DNA from: Bartonella tamiae Th239
Lineage (GTDB): Bacteria; Pseudomonadota; Alphaproteobacteria; Rhizobiales; Rhizobiaceae
Assembly: GCF_000278275.1 (NCBI RefSeq)
Contig: NZ_JH725147.1
Coordinates: 2,136,563 to 2,200,562 of the forward strand
Direction of reading: 5' to 3'
Length of the DNA: 64,000 bases
Shown here: piece after piece, positions 27,083-37,082 of the stretch
Layout: every line of letters starts with the position of its first letter
Numbering within the stretch: the stretch's first letter is position 1
The notes under the pieces: model-generated
What the model was told of the DNA's origin: nothing
Databases searched by the model: none
Seen by the model: only the letters and a program-made list of their open reading frames with translations
Translations under genes and position numbers: made by a program

Positions 27083-27261
27083 GTCACACTCCTAATTAGC
27101 TCTATTTTTAATCGTTTTTATGATCAAGTCAATAAACAGAAAACGCATTTTACAATAATTCTCAAAACACTCTTTGAATAGTTAAAGAGTGATCGCATCG
27201 TTTTTCCTACATTGAAAAATAAAACGTTATTCAAAAAAAAATCAAACTATATAAACCTCCG

Positions 27262-28374
27262 TTAAAGAGAAATTGTTTTGAATTTTTCTAAAATCGCATC
27301 ACCCATTGCACTGGTGGAGACTTTGGTCATGCCATGGGCGTAAATATCTGGCGTTCGTAAACCATCATCCAAAACACTTGCAATCGCACATTCCAAACGA
27401 TCAGCTTCGGCATTCATCAAAAATGAATAACGAAGGCACATTGCCAAAGAGGCAATCATTGCAATAGGATTGGCAATACCTTGTCCTGCAATATCGGGAG
27501 CAGAACCGTGAACGGGCTCATACATCGCTTTGCGCGTCCCATTCGCTTTATTTTGTGCGCCTAAAGAGGCTGATGGCAACATGCCAAGAGAACCCGTAAG
27601 CATGGCAGCAATATCGGATAAAAGATCACCAAAAAGATTATCTGTAACGATAACATCAAATTGTTTTGGTGCGCGAACAATTTGCATGGCGCCAGAATCC
27701 GCAAGCATATGATCAAGTGTGACGTCTAAATAATCCCTTTTATGCACTTCATTCACCACATCACGCCAAAGCACCCCTGATTTCATCACATTATGTTTTT
27801 CCATCGATGTGACTTTATTTTTTCGTGTTTTGGCAAGATCAAAAGCGACCGCGGCAATGCGCTCAATTTCATAAGTATCGTAAATTTGCGTATCTATTGC
27901 TCTTTTTTGTCCATCGCCAAGATCAATGATTTCTTTTGGTTCACCAAAATAAACACCACCCGTAAGTTCACGCACAATTAAAATATCAAGACCCTCAACC
28001 AATTCGGGCTTAAGAGATGATGACGAAGCAAGAGCTTTGTAGCAAATGGCTGGACGTAAATTCGCAAAAAGTTGCAATTCTTTACGCAAACGTAAAAGAC
28101 CTGCTTCAGGTCTATCTTCATAAGCAACATCATTCCATTTTGGCCCACCAACCGCACCAAATAAAACGGCATCTGCGGCCATTGCGCGCGCCATATCATC
28201 TTCTGAAATCGCCTTTTTATGGCTATCGTAAGCAGAGCCCCCAACAAGACCTTCTTCACATTCAAAATCAAGACCGAGCTCATCATTTAAATAAGAAATA
28301 ATTTTTTGCACTTCTGCCATGATTTCAATGCCAATACCATCACCGGGTAGAAGAAAAAGTTTTCTGGATGCCAT
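27262..28374 (-). CDS. leuB: 3-isopropylmalate dehydrogenase
   Basis: NAD-dependent oxidative decarboxylase of leucine synthesis, 370 residues. Start ATG matches the family N-terminus [14 protein letters not shown] (5-18). Substrate-binding ELTGGVYFG and [10 protein letters not shown] precede [14 protein letters not shown] (the catalytic Lys region), then [28 protein letters not shown] and [18 protein letters not shown], the NAD site. It is followed on the same strand, 180 bases on, by the small ORF and asd. leuA/C/D are not in this window. Confidence 0.93.
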   Translation of the reverse strand: MASRKLFLLPGDGIGIEIMAEVQKIISYLNDELGLDFECEEGLVGGSAYDSHKKAISEDDMARAMAADAVLFGAVGGPKWNDVAYEDRPEAGLLRLRKELQLFANLRPAICYKALASSSSLKPELVEGLDILIVRELTGGVYFGEPKEIIDLGDGQKRAIDTQIYDTYEIERIAAVAFDLAKTRKNKVTSMEKHNVMKSGVLWRDVVNEVHKRDYLDVTLDHMLADSGAMQIVRAPKQFDVIVTDNLFGDLLSDIAAMLTGSLGMLPSASLGAQNKANGTRKAMYEPVHGSAPDIAGQGIANPIAMIASLAMCLRYSFLMNAEADRLECAIASVLDDGLRTPDIYAHGMTKVSTSAMGDAILEKFKTISL

Positions 28375-28530
28375 GAATATTTTGCCCCTTTATTAAAACA
28401 TGTCAAACGCATAAAACGCGCATTCATTGCAACTATTTTGCTCAAAATTTAGGCATTGAACAAAAAGGAAAAGAACACCTATTACTACCCTTATAGCATG
28501 CTCTTTGAAAAGCGAAACCATAAGAAAGTA

Positions 28531-28719
28531 TTAAATTTCATTTTCATTCAACTGGCGTGCTTCAGAAGCAAGCATAATGGGAATACCATCACGAATAGGA
28601 AAAGCAACACGCGCTTTTAACGATATAAGTTCCTGAGATTTGGCACTATAATGCAATGTCGTTCCTGTAATGGGACAAACCAGAAGTTCCAATAATTTTG
28701 GGTCTGTCATATGTGTCAT
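28531..28719 (-). CDS. Trm112 family protein
   Basis: A 62-residue Trm112/YcaR-type protein. In eukaryotes and archaea Trm112 is the activating partner of several methyltransferases; the bacterial small proteins are less well defined. The family pattern is clear: [40 protein letters not shown]. Only one Cys remains, as in many bacterial members, so a zinc knuckle is unlikely. ATG 28719 is taken as start; an ATG nine bases later is possible. It is the last gene of the group with the Lon-domain protein and YbbN. Confidence 0.85.
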   Translation of the reverse strand: MTHMTDPKLLELLVCPITGTTLHYSAKSQELISLKARVAFPIRDGIPIMLASEARQLNENEI

Positions 28720-28734
28720 AAAAAGTTCCAACCT

Positions 28735-29400
28735 TTAGTTGAGCGCTATGTCATCACCATTTTGAACCATGAGAGAACGTTCTGTTAAAGCAATCAATGT
28801 TTGCGCACGCGTTTTTACATCAGGTGCTTCTAAAAGAGCCTGTTTTTCAGCAGCTCCAAACGGTGCAATAATAGATAAAGCATTCACCAACGTTTGCGTT
28901 GGCGCTTCCGTAATACTATCCCAATCAGCATCGAGTTGATTGGCATGTAAAAATTCTTCAAAAGTGCTTAAAAGCTCTTCTCGATTAATATCATCGCCGT
29001 TTTCACGGTCAAAAAGGTCGTAGATTTCTGGTAGAATTTTGGCAATTCTATAAGATTTTTGTGTGTCTCTTTCCTTTAAAAGTTGAAATCGGCACACGCC
29101 TTGCAAGCCGATTAATAATCGCCCGTCACCGTTTTCACTATATGTTGTTATGCGTCCAATGCATCCTGTTGCAAAAAGCTGTGGTTTTTGCTCATCTATG
29201 GTGTTTTCTTCTAAAGGTTGAATAATTCCGATAAGCTTATTATGACTCATAACATCTTCAACCATTTCAAGATAACGAGGCTCAAAAACAGTTAAAGGCA
29301 AATAGCCACCCGGCAAAAGAACCACACCTTCCAGTGGAAAAAGGGCAATTTCTTCAGGTAAATCAGTTACGCTATTATAATGCGCATTTCCAGATTTCAT
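28735..29400 (-). CDS. LON peptidase substrate-binding domain protein
   Basis: A 221-residue protein made of the Lon N-terminal substrate-binding domain alone, without ATPase or protease parts. Hallmark: LPEEIALFPLEGVVLLPGGYLPLTVFEPRYLEMVEDVM (about 14-51), then IGIIQPLE and GCIGRITTYSENGDGRLLIGLQGVCRF. In Rhizobiales this gene commonly sits between a YbbN thioredoxin gene and a Trm112 gene, as here. Its exact role (substrate binding or chaperone-like) is not established. Confidence 0.85.
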   Translation of the reverse strand: MKSGNAHYNSVTDLPEEIALFPLEGVVLLPGGYLPLTVFEPRYLEMVEDVMSHNKLIGIIQPLEENTIDEQKPQLFATGCIGRITTYSENGDGRLLIGLQGVCRFQLLKERDTQKSYRIAKILPEIYDLFDRENGDDINREELLSTFEEFLHANQLDADWDSITEAPTQTLVNALSIIAPFGAAEKQALLEAPDVKTRAQTLIALTERSLMVQNGDDIALN

Positions 29401-29488
29401 AGCATTCCTACTCGTTCATCTCAAAAAATTATTATGGTTTATGAACCCTATCATATTTTATTATAATTTATTTTTATTCATTTCTTTT

Positions 29489-30436
29489 TCAAGAAAATAA
29501 TAAAGAGGATAATGTCCGTCGTGCATAAATGGTTGCTGTATCCATTGGACCCCAAGCTTCAAACAGTTGCAATAACTGCTTGCGTGCGCCATCATCATTC
29601 CACTGACGATCCTTTTTAATAATCGATAAAAGCAAATCAGCAGCTTCCATACGTTCATTATGCGCTTGATGTATTAATGCAAGATCATAGAGAGCTTGAT
29701 AATTATTCGGATCTTGTAAAATTTGTTTTTTCAACTCTTCTGGATCACCCAAATGTATTGTTAGTTCTTTTAAAGCAATTTTTGCTTCAACGGCACGTAA
29801 AAGTGGATCATCAGCCTTATCTTGAGGAGCTGTAGCTATGAGGTCTTGAGCCTGTTTACTTTCGCCTGTTTCAACCATAATATCAGCAAGACCCGCAATC
29901 GCACCGATCGTCTCTGGGGCTTGTTGTAATATGCGAGCAAATAAATCTGCGGCTTGTGTTTTATCACCACTTTCAACCATCTGGTTTGCTGCCTCTAATG
30001 CAGCGACAATGGCCTCTTCTTTTTCATTTCCTGCAAGTTTTGCAATAAAGGCTTTCACTTCACTTTCGGGTTTGGCGCCCATAAATCCATCAACAGCTTG
30101 ACCATCAACAAAAGCAATAACAGCAGGAATCGATTGTATTCCCATCTGTCCAGCTATTGCAGGGTGGTCATCAATATTCATTTTAACTAATTTGACCGCA
30201 CCTTTGGCATTTCTTACAGCCTTTTCAATAATAGGCCCCAATTGTTTGCAAGGCCCACACCATGGCGCCCAAAAATCAACCAAAACGGGTTGTTTTTTTG
30301 ATTCAGCAATAACATCATTTTGAAACTGAGCCGTCGATGTTTCTTTAATAAACGTTTCATTGCTTTGTAAACTTAAAGCATCCAAGTTAACATTGCCCGT
30401 CATTTGTCCGTCTGATGGTACAAAAGGATTATCGCT
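29489..30436 (-). CDS. YbbN-type thioredoxin with TPR-like tail
   Basis: A 315-residue protein: thioredoxin fold at about 30-140 with the active site WAPWCGPCKQL (Cys61, Cys64), then helical TPR-like repeats (about 150-310) as in E. coli YbbN/CnoX, a chaperone-redox protein that works with DnaK and GroEL. Unlike E. coli YbbN, which has SXXC, the full CGPC motif is kept, so it may be redox active. ATG 30436 with AGGAAA upstream is chosen over a further upstream start with a non-family extension. First of three genes on the minus strand with the Lon-domain and Trm112 genes. Confidence 0.88.
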   Translation of the reverse strand, partial: SDNPFVPSDGQMTGNVNLDALSLQSNETFIKETSTAQFQNDVIAESKKQPVLVDFWAPWCGPCKQLGPIIEKAVRNAKGAVKLVKMNIDDHPAIAGQMGIQSIPAVIAFVDGQAVDGFMGAKPESEVKAFIAKLAGNEKEEAIVAALEAANQMVESGDKTQAADLFARILQQAPETIGAIAGLADIMVETGESKQAQDLIATAPQDKADDPLLRAVEAKIALKELTIHLGDPEELKKQILQDPNNYQALYDLALIHQAHNERMEAADLLLSIIKKDRQWNDDGARKQLLQLFEAWGPMDTATIYARRTLSSLLFS

Positions 30437-30527
30437 CATTATTTTTCCTGTCAATTTAACCGTATCATTTTGATTGCATCTCAGCAAAATTCACACACAA
30501 TAAAGTCAAAGTCGTGTTTTATAAATA

Positions 30528-31055
30528 TTAATTCAACCCTTGATTTTGGGAAATATGAAGTATTCTTACATCGTGATGAGTTGCTTCAACAAATTTTAAC
30601 AAATCATCGCGATGGATTGATGTTGTAGCTTCATTCGTTAAAGGATGACAATTAATGTAAATGTTTTGCATCAAATCCTTATCAAGAATAAGTCTCACGT
30701 GATTTTCTTTATCATTTAACAAGCCAAAAACACTAACAGCTCCAGGATATAAACCCAAATATTGCGATAATTTTTCTGCGCTACCAAAGGAAAGACGACC
30801 CGATGCACCAATAATTTTATGCAGCTGCTTAAGATCAACTAAAGCATAATCTTCTAAAATCACTAAAAAATACTGCCCTTTTTTGTCTTTTAAAAAAAAT
30901 TTTTTGGTATGACCGCCAGATATTTTAGCTTTGATCTGCTCCCCCTCACTCACTTTAAACAGTGCTTCATGATAATGTGTTGTAACAACAATTTCTAACT
31001 TATTTAAAAAATCGAACAAAGGCTGTGGATCTTTTCGCATTTTATTTTCGTGCAT
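30528..31055 (-). CDS. Prolyl-tRNA editing domain protein (ProXp/YbaK superfamily)
   Basis: A 175-residue free-standing INS-like editing domain that hydrolyses mischarged tRNA, probably Ala-tRNA(Pro). Recognised from EGEQIKAKISGGHTKKFFLKDKKGQYFLV (about 37-65), the LSFGSAEKLSQYLGLYPGAVSVFGLLND block (88-115) and the C-terminal NCHPLTNEATTSIHRDDLLKF. This order is the PrdX/ProXp-ala pattern rather than YbaK proper. It protects against alanine misincorporation at proline codons. No operon partner; fluC diverges. Confidence 0.85.
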   Translation of the reverse strand: MHENKMRKDPQPLFDFLNKLEIVVTTHYHEALFKVSEGEQIKAKISGGHTKKFFLKDKKGQYFLVILEDYALVDLKQLHKIIGASGRLSFGSAEKLSQYLGLYPGAVSVFGLLNDKENHVRLILDKDLMQNIYINCHPLTNEATTSIHRDDLLKFVEATHHDVRILHISQNQGLN

Positions 31056-31179
31056 TTTATTTCACAAAGTATTGTTTTGTCTCATATCTTCGTAAACTAT
31101 ACTGAAACTACTCAAAAGTGAAAACCCTAAAGAGTGACAAGAAAAGCATGATGAGATAAAAAACGCTTAGGAGATAATT

Positions 31180-31611
31180 ATGACAGCAACATTATATGTC
31201 GCTCTTGGCGGAGCAATTGGAAGTATTGGACGATTTTGGCTTGGTCTTGCAATGGCAGGTCTCAGTAAAAACCTACCTGTAGGAACGATTGTTATCAATA
31301 TTATCGGCTCCTTCATTATTGCGTTTTTTGGTGCACTCTCCATTGTTGGTGCTAAATTTCCAATGTCTGAAAATCTCCGTCTCTTTGTGCTTGTGGGACT
31401 ATGCGGTGGCTTTACAACCTTTTCATCTTTCAGCCTACAAAGCATTGAACTATTGCGCGAAGGGGCCTTTATTCGAGGCATTTTGAATATTTTTCTTTCT
31501 GTTGTTTTATGCCTTTGTGCGACAACTATTGGCTTTTATTGCGCACAAAAAATCAATAAAAATCCTAGTAAGTTGGTTCAAGAACAAACAGAAAAAAATA
31601 AAAACCAATAA
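31180..31611 (+). CDS. fluC: Fluoride channel FluC (CrcB)
   Basis: A 143-residue protein with four membrane segments that forms a dual-topology dimer exporting fluoride. Signature elements: GGAIGSIGRFWLG (9-21), NIIGSF with Asn40 (VINIIGSFI), and GLCGGFTTFSSFS (73-85), whose Phe and Ser/Thr residues line the fluoride path and Na site in known Fluc proteins. AGGAGATAATT before ATG fixes the start. No fluoride riboswitch was recognised in the 120 bases upstream. Confidence 0.92.
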   Translation: MTATLYVALGGAIGSIGRFWLGLAMAGLSKNLPVGTIVINIIGSFIIAFFGALSIVGAKFPMSENLRLFVLVGLCGGFTTFSSFSLQSIELLREGAFIRGILNIFLSVVLCLCATTIGFYCAQKINKNPSKLVQEQTEKNKNQ

Positions 31612-31740
31612 GAATAATTTTAAAAACACAGGTAGTTTTGCTGAAAAGATCCCGTCAAATTTTTAAGACAAAAAAAGAAACTAAAAATGGATGATATATC
31701 CTCATTCTTTGTTTTTTTGACAATGCAGCATGAAGCTGTT

Positions 31741-31886
31741 TATGTGTTCTTTAGATATGAGAAATTTTGTTGATAACTGTTTTGAGCCATCTTAAAAATA
31801 TCCATATTTCCTGTGTCATTTCTTCTCATTATTAAAAATTGTTCTCATAGCATCTCCACAAAATGAAATGGCCTTAGTCTTGTTGT
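31741..31886 (-). pseudogene. Decayed repeat family, copy B
   Basis: Minus-strand reading RPFHFVEML, stop TGA, EQFLIMRRNDTGNMDIFKMAQNS then YQQNFSYLKNT and stop. It aligns residue by residue with copy A at 20474-20613, including conserved FVE.L, E.FL, RR...GN.DIFK.AQ, and with DNA match past the stop of copy A. The frame upstream of the stop runs into the antisense of the glycine riboswitch, so the true 5' boundary of the gene was probably lost or lies near 31980. Confidence 0.45.
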
Positions 31887-31998
31887 GGAGAATGCATTAT
31901 TTATAGGCCTAAAGAAAAATAAAAAGATGACTTTTTTTATATCTTCGTTTAGAGATTGAAAAATGTTTGGGAAAGATTTGACTTCTTTTTCATCTTTT

Positions 31999-32179
31999 TG
32001 CGGGAGAGCGTGGAAACACTTCAACCGTGTTGCTGCCGCCGAAGGGGAAAACTGCCCATAATCTCTCAGGCATAAGGAACCGTAAAAAGGAAAAAACAAC
32101 TCTGGAAAGTCGGGAAAAGCCCGCGCCGAAGGTGTAAGTGGATGTTGTCACGAGTCTCTCAGGCATCAGACAGAGGGGC
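31999..32179 (+). promoter_or_regulatory. Tandem glycine riboswitch controlling gcvTHP
   Basis: Two glycine aptamers in a row. Aptamer 1 (about 31999-32084) contains GGGAGAG, GCCGCCGAAGGGG and CTCTCAGGCA; aptamer 2 (about 32099-32179) contains GCGCCGAAGG and CTCTCAGGCAT, with the usual short linker between. The expression platform follows: CCGCTTTAGGCGG at about 32189-32201 can form a hairpin just before GGGAG and the gcvT ATG. Glycine binding should turn the cleavage system on (established for this class). The order and spacing match characterised tandem riboswitches. Confidence 0.9.
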
Positions 32180-32226
32180 GTTCATAGACCGCTTTAGGCG
32201 GATATAGGCGCAATTTGGGAGTTATT

Positions 32227-33333
32227 ATGGTTGATTATCAAAAAAATTTAAAACATCTACCATTGCATGATTTACACGAAAAAGCGGGAGCGAAATTTGG
32301 TGCTTTTGCAGGCTGGAATATGCCTCTGACCTATCCACTTGGCGTCATGAAAGAACACCTACACACACGGGCACAGGCCGGTCTTTTCGATATTTCTCAT
32401 ATGAAATTAATTTGTGTTGAAGGGTCAGGAGCCGCTGATTTTTTAAATTATGCATTGCCTATTGATGCACATGCCCTCAAGGAAGGGCAATCGCGATACA
32501 ATTATTTATTAAATGAAAATGCTGGCATAATAGATGATCTCATCGTTACGCGCCTAGGTCAAACGCGCTTTATGATTGTTGCGAATGCAGGCAACGCACA
32601 AGTTGATATTGAAGAGCTTCAAAAACGAGCAACCAATTTTGATTGTCACTTGGAGCCACTTGATCGCGTATTTTTAGCACTACAAGGCCCAGCAGCTAAA
32701 AACATTATTGCTGATCTTAACATGGCTGGCACTGATCTCACCTTCATGCAAGGTTTTGAACCACAAAAAGACTGGTTCATGACACGGTCTGGCTATACGG
32801 GTGAAGATGGTTTTGAAATAGCTTTACCAGAACAAGATGCTGTGAATTTGGCAGAAAAAATCGTCGCCGATCCGCGTGTCGAATGGATTGGTCTTGCGGC
32901 TCGTGATAGTTTAAGACTGGAAGCGGGACTTTGTTTGCATGGCAATGATATTACAGTAAACACAACGCCTATTGAAGCGAAAATCACTTGGGCTGTTTCC
33001 AAATCCGTGCGTGAAAAAGCAGCATTTGTGGGGGCCCAAGCTTTTTTAGGCACTCTGTCACACGGTACTACAACACAGCGTATAGGCTTAAAGCCTGAAA
33101 CACGTCAACCTGTACGCAGTGGTGCAGATCTGTTTGATCATAGTGGGAAAAAGATTGGTCATATCACCTCTGGTGGTTTTGGTCCTTCTTACAATGCTCC
33201 TGTTGCTATGGGCTATGTTGAAACGCAATTTGTTGAAAATGGCACAAAACTTTTCACGAAAGTGCGCGGAAAAGACATTGAAATTTCTGTTCACTCTCTT
33301 CCTTTTATCGAACATCGCTATTTTAAAGGATAA
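32227..33333 (+). CDS. gcvT: Glycine cleavage system T protein (aminomethyltransferase)
   Basis: A 368-residue tetrahydrofolate-dependent aminomethyltransferase, transferring the methylene carbon from the H-protein lipoyl arm to THF and releasing ammonia. Family features: [21 protein letters not shown] (20-40), FDISHMK (57-63), [18 protein letters not shown] (about 220-237) and the catalytic Asp region. ATG 32227 preceded by GGGAG is chosen over the TTG at 32215. First gene of gcvT-gcvH-gcvP; the gap to gcvH is four bases. Confidence 0.94.
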   Translation: MVDYQKNLKHLPLHDLHEKAGAKFGAFAGWNMPLTYPLGVMKEHLHTRAQAGLFDISHMKLICVEGSGAADFLNYALPIDAHALKEGQSRYNYLLNENAGIIDDLIVTRLGQTRFMIVANAGNAQVDIEELQKRATNFDCHLEPLDRVFLALQGPAAKNIIADLNMAGTDLTFMQGFEPQKDWFMTRSGYTGEDGFEIALPEQDAVNLAEKIVADPRVEWIGLAARDSLRLEAGLCLHGNDITVNTTPIEAKITWAVSKSVREKAAFVGAQAFLGTLSHGTTTQRIGLKPETRQPVRSGADLFDHSGKKIGHITSGGFGPSYNAPVAMGYVETQFVENGTKLFTKVRGKDIEISVHSLPFIEHRYFKG

Positions 33334-33337
33334 CATA

Positions 33338-33706
33338 ATGGCTGATTTGTATTTTACTGAAGATCACGAATGGATCAGTGTTGATAACGGCATTGCAACC
33401 GTAGGGATCACCAATCATGCACAAGAACAATTGGGGGATCTCGTTTTTGTGGAATTACCAGAAGTTGGTCAAAAAGTGACCAAAGGTGACAGTGTGGCTG
33501 TCGTTGAATCTGTGAAGGCGGCTTCAGATGTTTATGCGCCTGTTGATGGAGACGTGAACGAAATCAACGAAGATTTAACGACAGATCCAGCACTTGTGAA
33601 TCAAAAAGCTGAAAAAGAAGGGTGGCTTTGGAAGATGAAATTAAGCGATGAAACCCAATTAAATGGTCTCATGGATGCCACAGCTTATAAAACACTAATA
33701 GGATAA
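33338..33706 (+). CDS. gcvH: Glycine cleavage system H protein
   Basis: A 122-residue lipoyl carrier shuttling the aminomethyl group between GcvP, GcvT and the dihydrolipoyl dehydrogenase. The lipoylated lysine is Lys60 in [22 protein letters not shown] (7-13) and [12 protein letters not shown] (33-44) are standard. AAAGGATAAC before ATG 33338 sets the start. Four bases separate it from both neighbours' ends, indicating one transcript. Confidence 0.95.
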   Translation: MADLYFTEDHEWISVDNGIATVGITNHAQEQLGDLVFVELPEVGQKVTKGDSVAVVESVKAASDVYAPVDGDVNEINEDLTTDPALVNQKAEKEGWLWKMKLSDETQLNGLMDATAYKTLIG

Positions 33707-33710
33707 TATA

Positions 33711-36503
33711 ATGCAAGACCTTCCTTTTTCTTCACGCCATATTGGTCCGCGCCATGAAGACACTAAAGAAATGCTCGATAAGCTTTCGGTCTCTTCATTA
33801 GAGGAGTTGGTAGAACAAGCTGTTCCTCACTCTATTCGTTTTGACCGCGGACTTGATTTGCCAAAAGCAGCAAGCGAGGCAGAAGCATTGGAAGAATTGC
33901 GCCAAATCATGGATCACAATCACCTGCATAAAAGCTTTATAGGGCAAGGCTATCATGGAACTTTTGTTCCACCTGTTATTTTGCGTAATTTGTTTGAAAA
34001 TCCTGCGTGGTACACAGCATACACGCCTTATCAAGCTGAAATTAGTCAAGGACGGCTTGAATTATTGTTTAATTTTCAAACATTGGTTGCCGAATTAACT
34101 GGATTGCCAATTGCTGCGGCCTCTCTTCTTGATGAAGCAACAGCATTGGCGGAAGCCAATAGTATTGCGGTGCGCTTTTCACGCAATAAAAAAACACAAA
34201 TTTCTATGATAAGCGAAGTGCATCCACAACTCTTGGAAGTTGCGCATACACGTGCGCAAAGCCAGGGTTTTGAAATCGTAAAAAATGGCACAATTGATAA
34301 AGAGACAGCCGCAATTGTATTATCATGGCCTGATACAAAGGGGCAATTTATTGATTATAGCGAAATCATCAAACAAGCAAAGGCTGAAGGCGCATTAATT
34401 ATCGTTGCGGCTGATCCATTAGCTTTAACACTTATGGAAGCTCCTGCTAAATGGGGGGCAGATATCGTTGTGGGTTCAATGCAACGTTATGGTGTTCCTA
34501 TGGGCTTTGGAGGCCCCCATGCAGGTTATTTGGCCGTGAATGACGCTTTAACTCGTTTGATCCCTGGGCGTATTGTTGGTCAATCTATCGATACTAAAGG
34601 ACGAACAGGATTTCGTCTGGCATTACAAACTCGTGAACAGCATATTCGTCGGGATAAAGCAACATCAAATATTTGTACAGCGCAAGCCTTGCTAGCAAAT
34701 ATGGCGACAGCCTATGCCATTTGGCATGGTCCTAAAGGATTACAAGCTATTGCACAACGCATCCATCATCTTACAGCACGATTTGCCGAAGGTTTGAAGG
34801 CTGCAAAGTATGAAGTGATTGGCAATGCTTTTTTTGATTGTGTAACCATACGCGTTACGGATAAAGCCGAAGAATATGTCAATAAAGCAAGGCAAAAAGG
34901 TCGCTTAATTCGATGTCTTGACAACGATCATATTGCGATTAATTTTGATGAACTTTCCAATGAAGACGATGCCAAAGCTTTGGCTGAAATGTTTGATGCT
35001 CAGCTTCCTGATAAGGCTCAAAAACATTTAATGGGTAATGAGCGAGATCGTTCCTTTTTAAGTCAGCCTTTTTTTCACGCTGTCCAATCAGAAACAGAAA
35101 TGATGCGGTTTTTACGACGCTTGGCTGATAAGGATTTAGCGCTTGATCGCACGATGATACCCCTTGGTTCGTGTACAATGAAGTTGAATGCGGCCGCCGA
35201 AATGCTTCCCGTCAGCTGGGCATCAGTAGCCAGTCTTCATCCCTTTTCGCCAAAAAGCGATAGCGCAGGTTATCAAACCATGATGATGCAATTAAAAGCA
35301 TGGCTTTGCGAAATTACAGGTTTTGCCGCAGTGTCCTTTCAACCCAATTCTGGAGCGCAAGGCGAATATGCCGGTCTTTTAGCTATTCGGCGTTATCATG
35401 AATCACGTGGCGAGCATCATCGTAAGATTTGTTTAATTCCAGCATCAGCACATGGCACAAATCCTGCATCAGCGCATATGGCAGGCATGGATGTGGTGGT
35501 TGTAAAATGTTTGGAAGACGGTGATGTTGATGTCACAGATCTTAGAGATAAAGCGCACAAGCACAAACAAGATCTTTCTGCCTTTATGATTACTTATCCC
35601 TCGACTCATGGTGTTTACGAAGAAAGCATTAAAGAAATCTGTACCATTATTCATGATAATGGTGGGCAGGTTTATTTTGATGGTGCAAATCTCAATGCAC
35701 TTGTTGGCTTGGCACGACCTGCAGATATTGGTGCAGATGTCTGCCATATGAATTTGCACAAAACTTTCGCCATTCCACATGGCGGTGGAGGACCAGGCGT
35801 AGGTCCCATTGGGGTTGCCAAACATTTGGAAGCTTTCCTGCCAGGGCATGATCAGTGTGACAGTGATTATGCAGTTTCTGCAGCGCCCTATGGCAGTGCA
35901 TCTATCTTGGTGATTACATGGATGTATATTCGCATGATGGGACCTGATGGCTTAAAGCAAGCAACCCAAATGGCTATTTTAAATGCAAATTATATTGCCT
36001 ATATTGTTTCTCAAGCCTATCCTATTCTTTACAAAGGCAAACAAGGGCGTGTTGCACATGAATGTATTGTTGACACCCGTCTTTTGAAAGATCAATATGG
36101 AATAAGTGTTGACGACATTGCAAAACGTCTCATTGATTATGGCTTTCATGCACCGACTATGTCATTTCCTGTAGCTGGAACTTTAATGGTTGAACCAACA
36201 GAATCGGAACCAAAATCTGAAATTGATCGCTTATGTGATGCACTTCTTTCTATTGCGCAAGAAGCCCAAAAAGTGGGTGCTGGCGGTTGGCCAGAAAATG
36301 ACAATCCACTGATCAATGCTCCTCATACATTGGCAGACACACTGGTTGATAATTGGGAGCATCCCTATTCACGACAAGTTGCAGCATTTCCTGATCAAAA
36401 GAGTGATCCTACACAAAAATATTGGCCTCCTGTTTCTCGCATTGATAATGTATCAGGTGATCGAAATTTGATCTGTTCGTGTCCACCTCTTACAAATTAT
36501 TAA
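33711..36503 (+). CDS. gcvP: Glycine dehydrogenase (decarboxylating), P protein
   Basis: PLP-dependent glycine decarboxylase, 930 residues, a single-chain P protein with N- and C-terminal halves fused (some bacteria split them). The PLP lysine is Lys684 in [17 protein letters not shown]. Other landmarks: FSSRHIGPR near the start, [11 protein letters not shown] with [40 protein letters not shown] split over two motifs around 265-325, and [15 protein letters not shown] near 482-496. Last gene of the operon, followed at once by a terminator. The L protein (lpd) is not in this window. Confidence 0.95.
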   Translation: MQDLPFSSRHIGPRHEDTKEMLDKLSVSSLEELVEQAVPHSIRFDRGLDLPKAASEAEALEELRQIMDHNHLHKSFIGQGYHGTFVPPVILRNLFENPAWYTAYTPYQAEISQGRLELLFNFQTLVAELTGLPIAAASLLDEATALAEANSIAVRFSRNKKTQISMISEVHPQLLEVAHTRAQSQGFEIVKNGTIDKETAAIVLSWPDTKGQFIDYSEIIKQAKAEGALIIVAADPLALTLMEAPAKWGADIVVGSMQRYGVPMGFGGPHAGYLAVNDALTRLIPGRIVGQSIDTKGRTGFRLALQTREQHIRRDKATSNICTAQALLANMATAYAIWHGPKGLQAIAQRIHHLTARFAEGLKAAKYEVIGNAFFDCVTIRVTDKAEEYVNKARQKGRLIRCLDNDHIAINFDELSNEDDAKALAEMFDAQLPDKAQKHLMGNERDRSFLSQPFFHAVQSETEMMRFLRRLADKDLALDRTMIPLGSCTMKLNAAAEMLPVSWASVASLHPFSPKSDSAGYQTMMMQLKAWLCEITGFAAVSFQPNSGAQGEYAGLLAIRRYHESRGEHHRKICLIPASAHGTNPASAHMAGMDVVVVKCLEDGDVDVTDLRDKAHKHKQDLSAFMITYPSTHGVYEESIKEICTIIHDNGGQVYFDGANLNALVGLARPADIGADVCHMNLHKTFAIPHGGGGPGVGPIGVAKHLEAFLPGHDQCDSDYAVSAAPYGSASILVITWMYIRMMGPDGLKQATQMAILNANYIAYIVSQAYPILYKGKQGRVAHECIVDTRLLKDQYGISVDDIAKRLIDYGFHAPTMSFPVAGTLMVEPTESEPKSEIDRLCDALLSIAQEAQKVGAGGWPENDNPLINAPHTLADTLVDNWEHPYSRQVAAFPDQKSDPTQKYWPPVSRIDNVSGDRNLICSCPPLTNY

Positions 36504-36508
36504 ATTTT

Positions 36509-36546
36509 AAGGCTGCTTTCTTAAGAAAATGAAGCAGCCTTTTTTG
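36509..36546 (+). terminator. Rho-independent terminator of gcvTHP
   Basis: AAGGCTGCTT (36509-36518) and AAGCAGCCTT (36532-36541) form a 10-bp stem with a 13-base loop, followed by TTTTTT, six bases after the gcvP stop codon. Confidence 0.85.
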
Positions 36547-37082
36547 AATAAAACTATAAAATAAGGGTGGTCTATTAAGCCATTCTTTAAAAAGAACATA
36601 CAAGAATTTGGCTGATATTTTATTATAACCCATACCTTTTGGAAACGAGTATAGCCAAATACAAACCAATAGGCATCCATAGCATTATAGACCTCATGGT
36701 ATAATATTTTTTTGAAATCTTTGATTTTTATATTGGCATAAAAATTATGCACAATAAAATCGGTCCAATAGATTTTATTGTGCATTCTAAAGCGCATAAA
36801 AAGGCTTTTTTTCATATCAGATGGTAAAGTTTTTTTTAATTTTGAAAAACCTTTTTTTATCGAATGAGACTATAATGAAATCCTTAAATGTCATATGCGC
36901 ATTAAAAACGTGAAATAAATTATGCTGGAAAAATGAATAGGTTTTATATCATAAACCAATATAATGCACTTGTTGCAATTTAACGTTCGCTTCTTTAGAG
37001 CAATAATGAGCACATAATGTAGAGACATTCTATAAAATGAACTCTTTGTCTTTTGACAAAATTTAACTTCGTGGAGATTTCT
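36547..37082. other. Intergenic region with a doubtful minus-strand ORF
   Basis: About 535 bases. A 102-codon minus-strand frame (36507-36815) is open but reads through the gcvP terminator, has no ribosome site before its ATG, and shows no recognised motif; it is not called as a gene. The last 100 bases should contain the promoter of the SAF-domain oxidoreductase. Confidence 0.4.

Noticed and set aside
31056..31179. Possible fluoride riboswitch upstream of fluC
   Set aside because: The short leader lacks the conserved crcB-motif blocks and any GC-rich stem.
36507..36815. 102-codon minus-strand ORF after gcvP
   Set aside because: It reads through the gcvP terminator, has no ribosome site before its ATG and matches no motif I know. 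The length alone is not convincing in AT-rich DNA.
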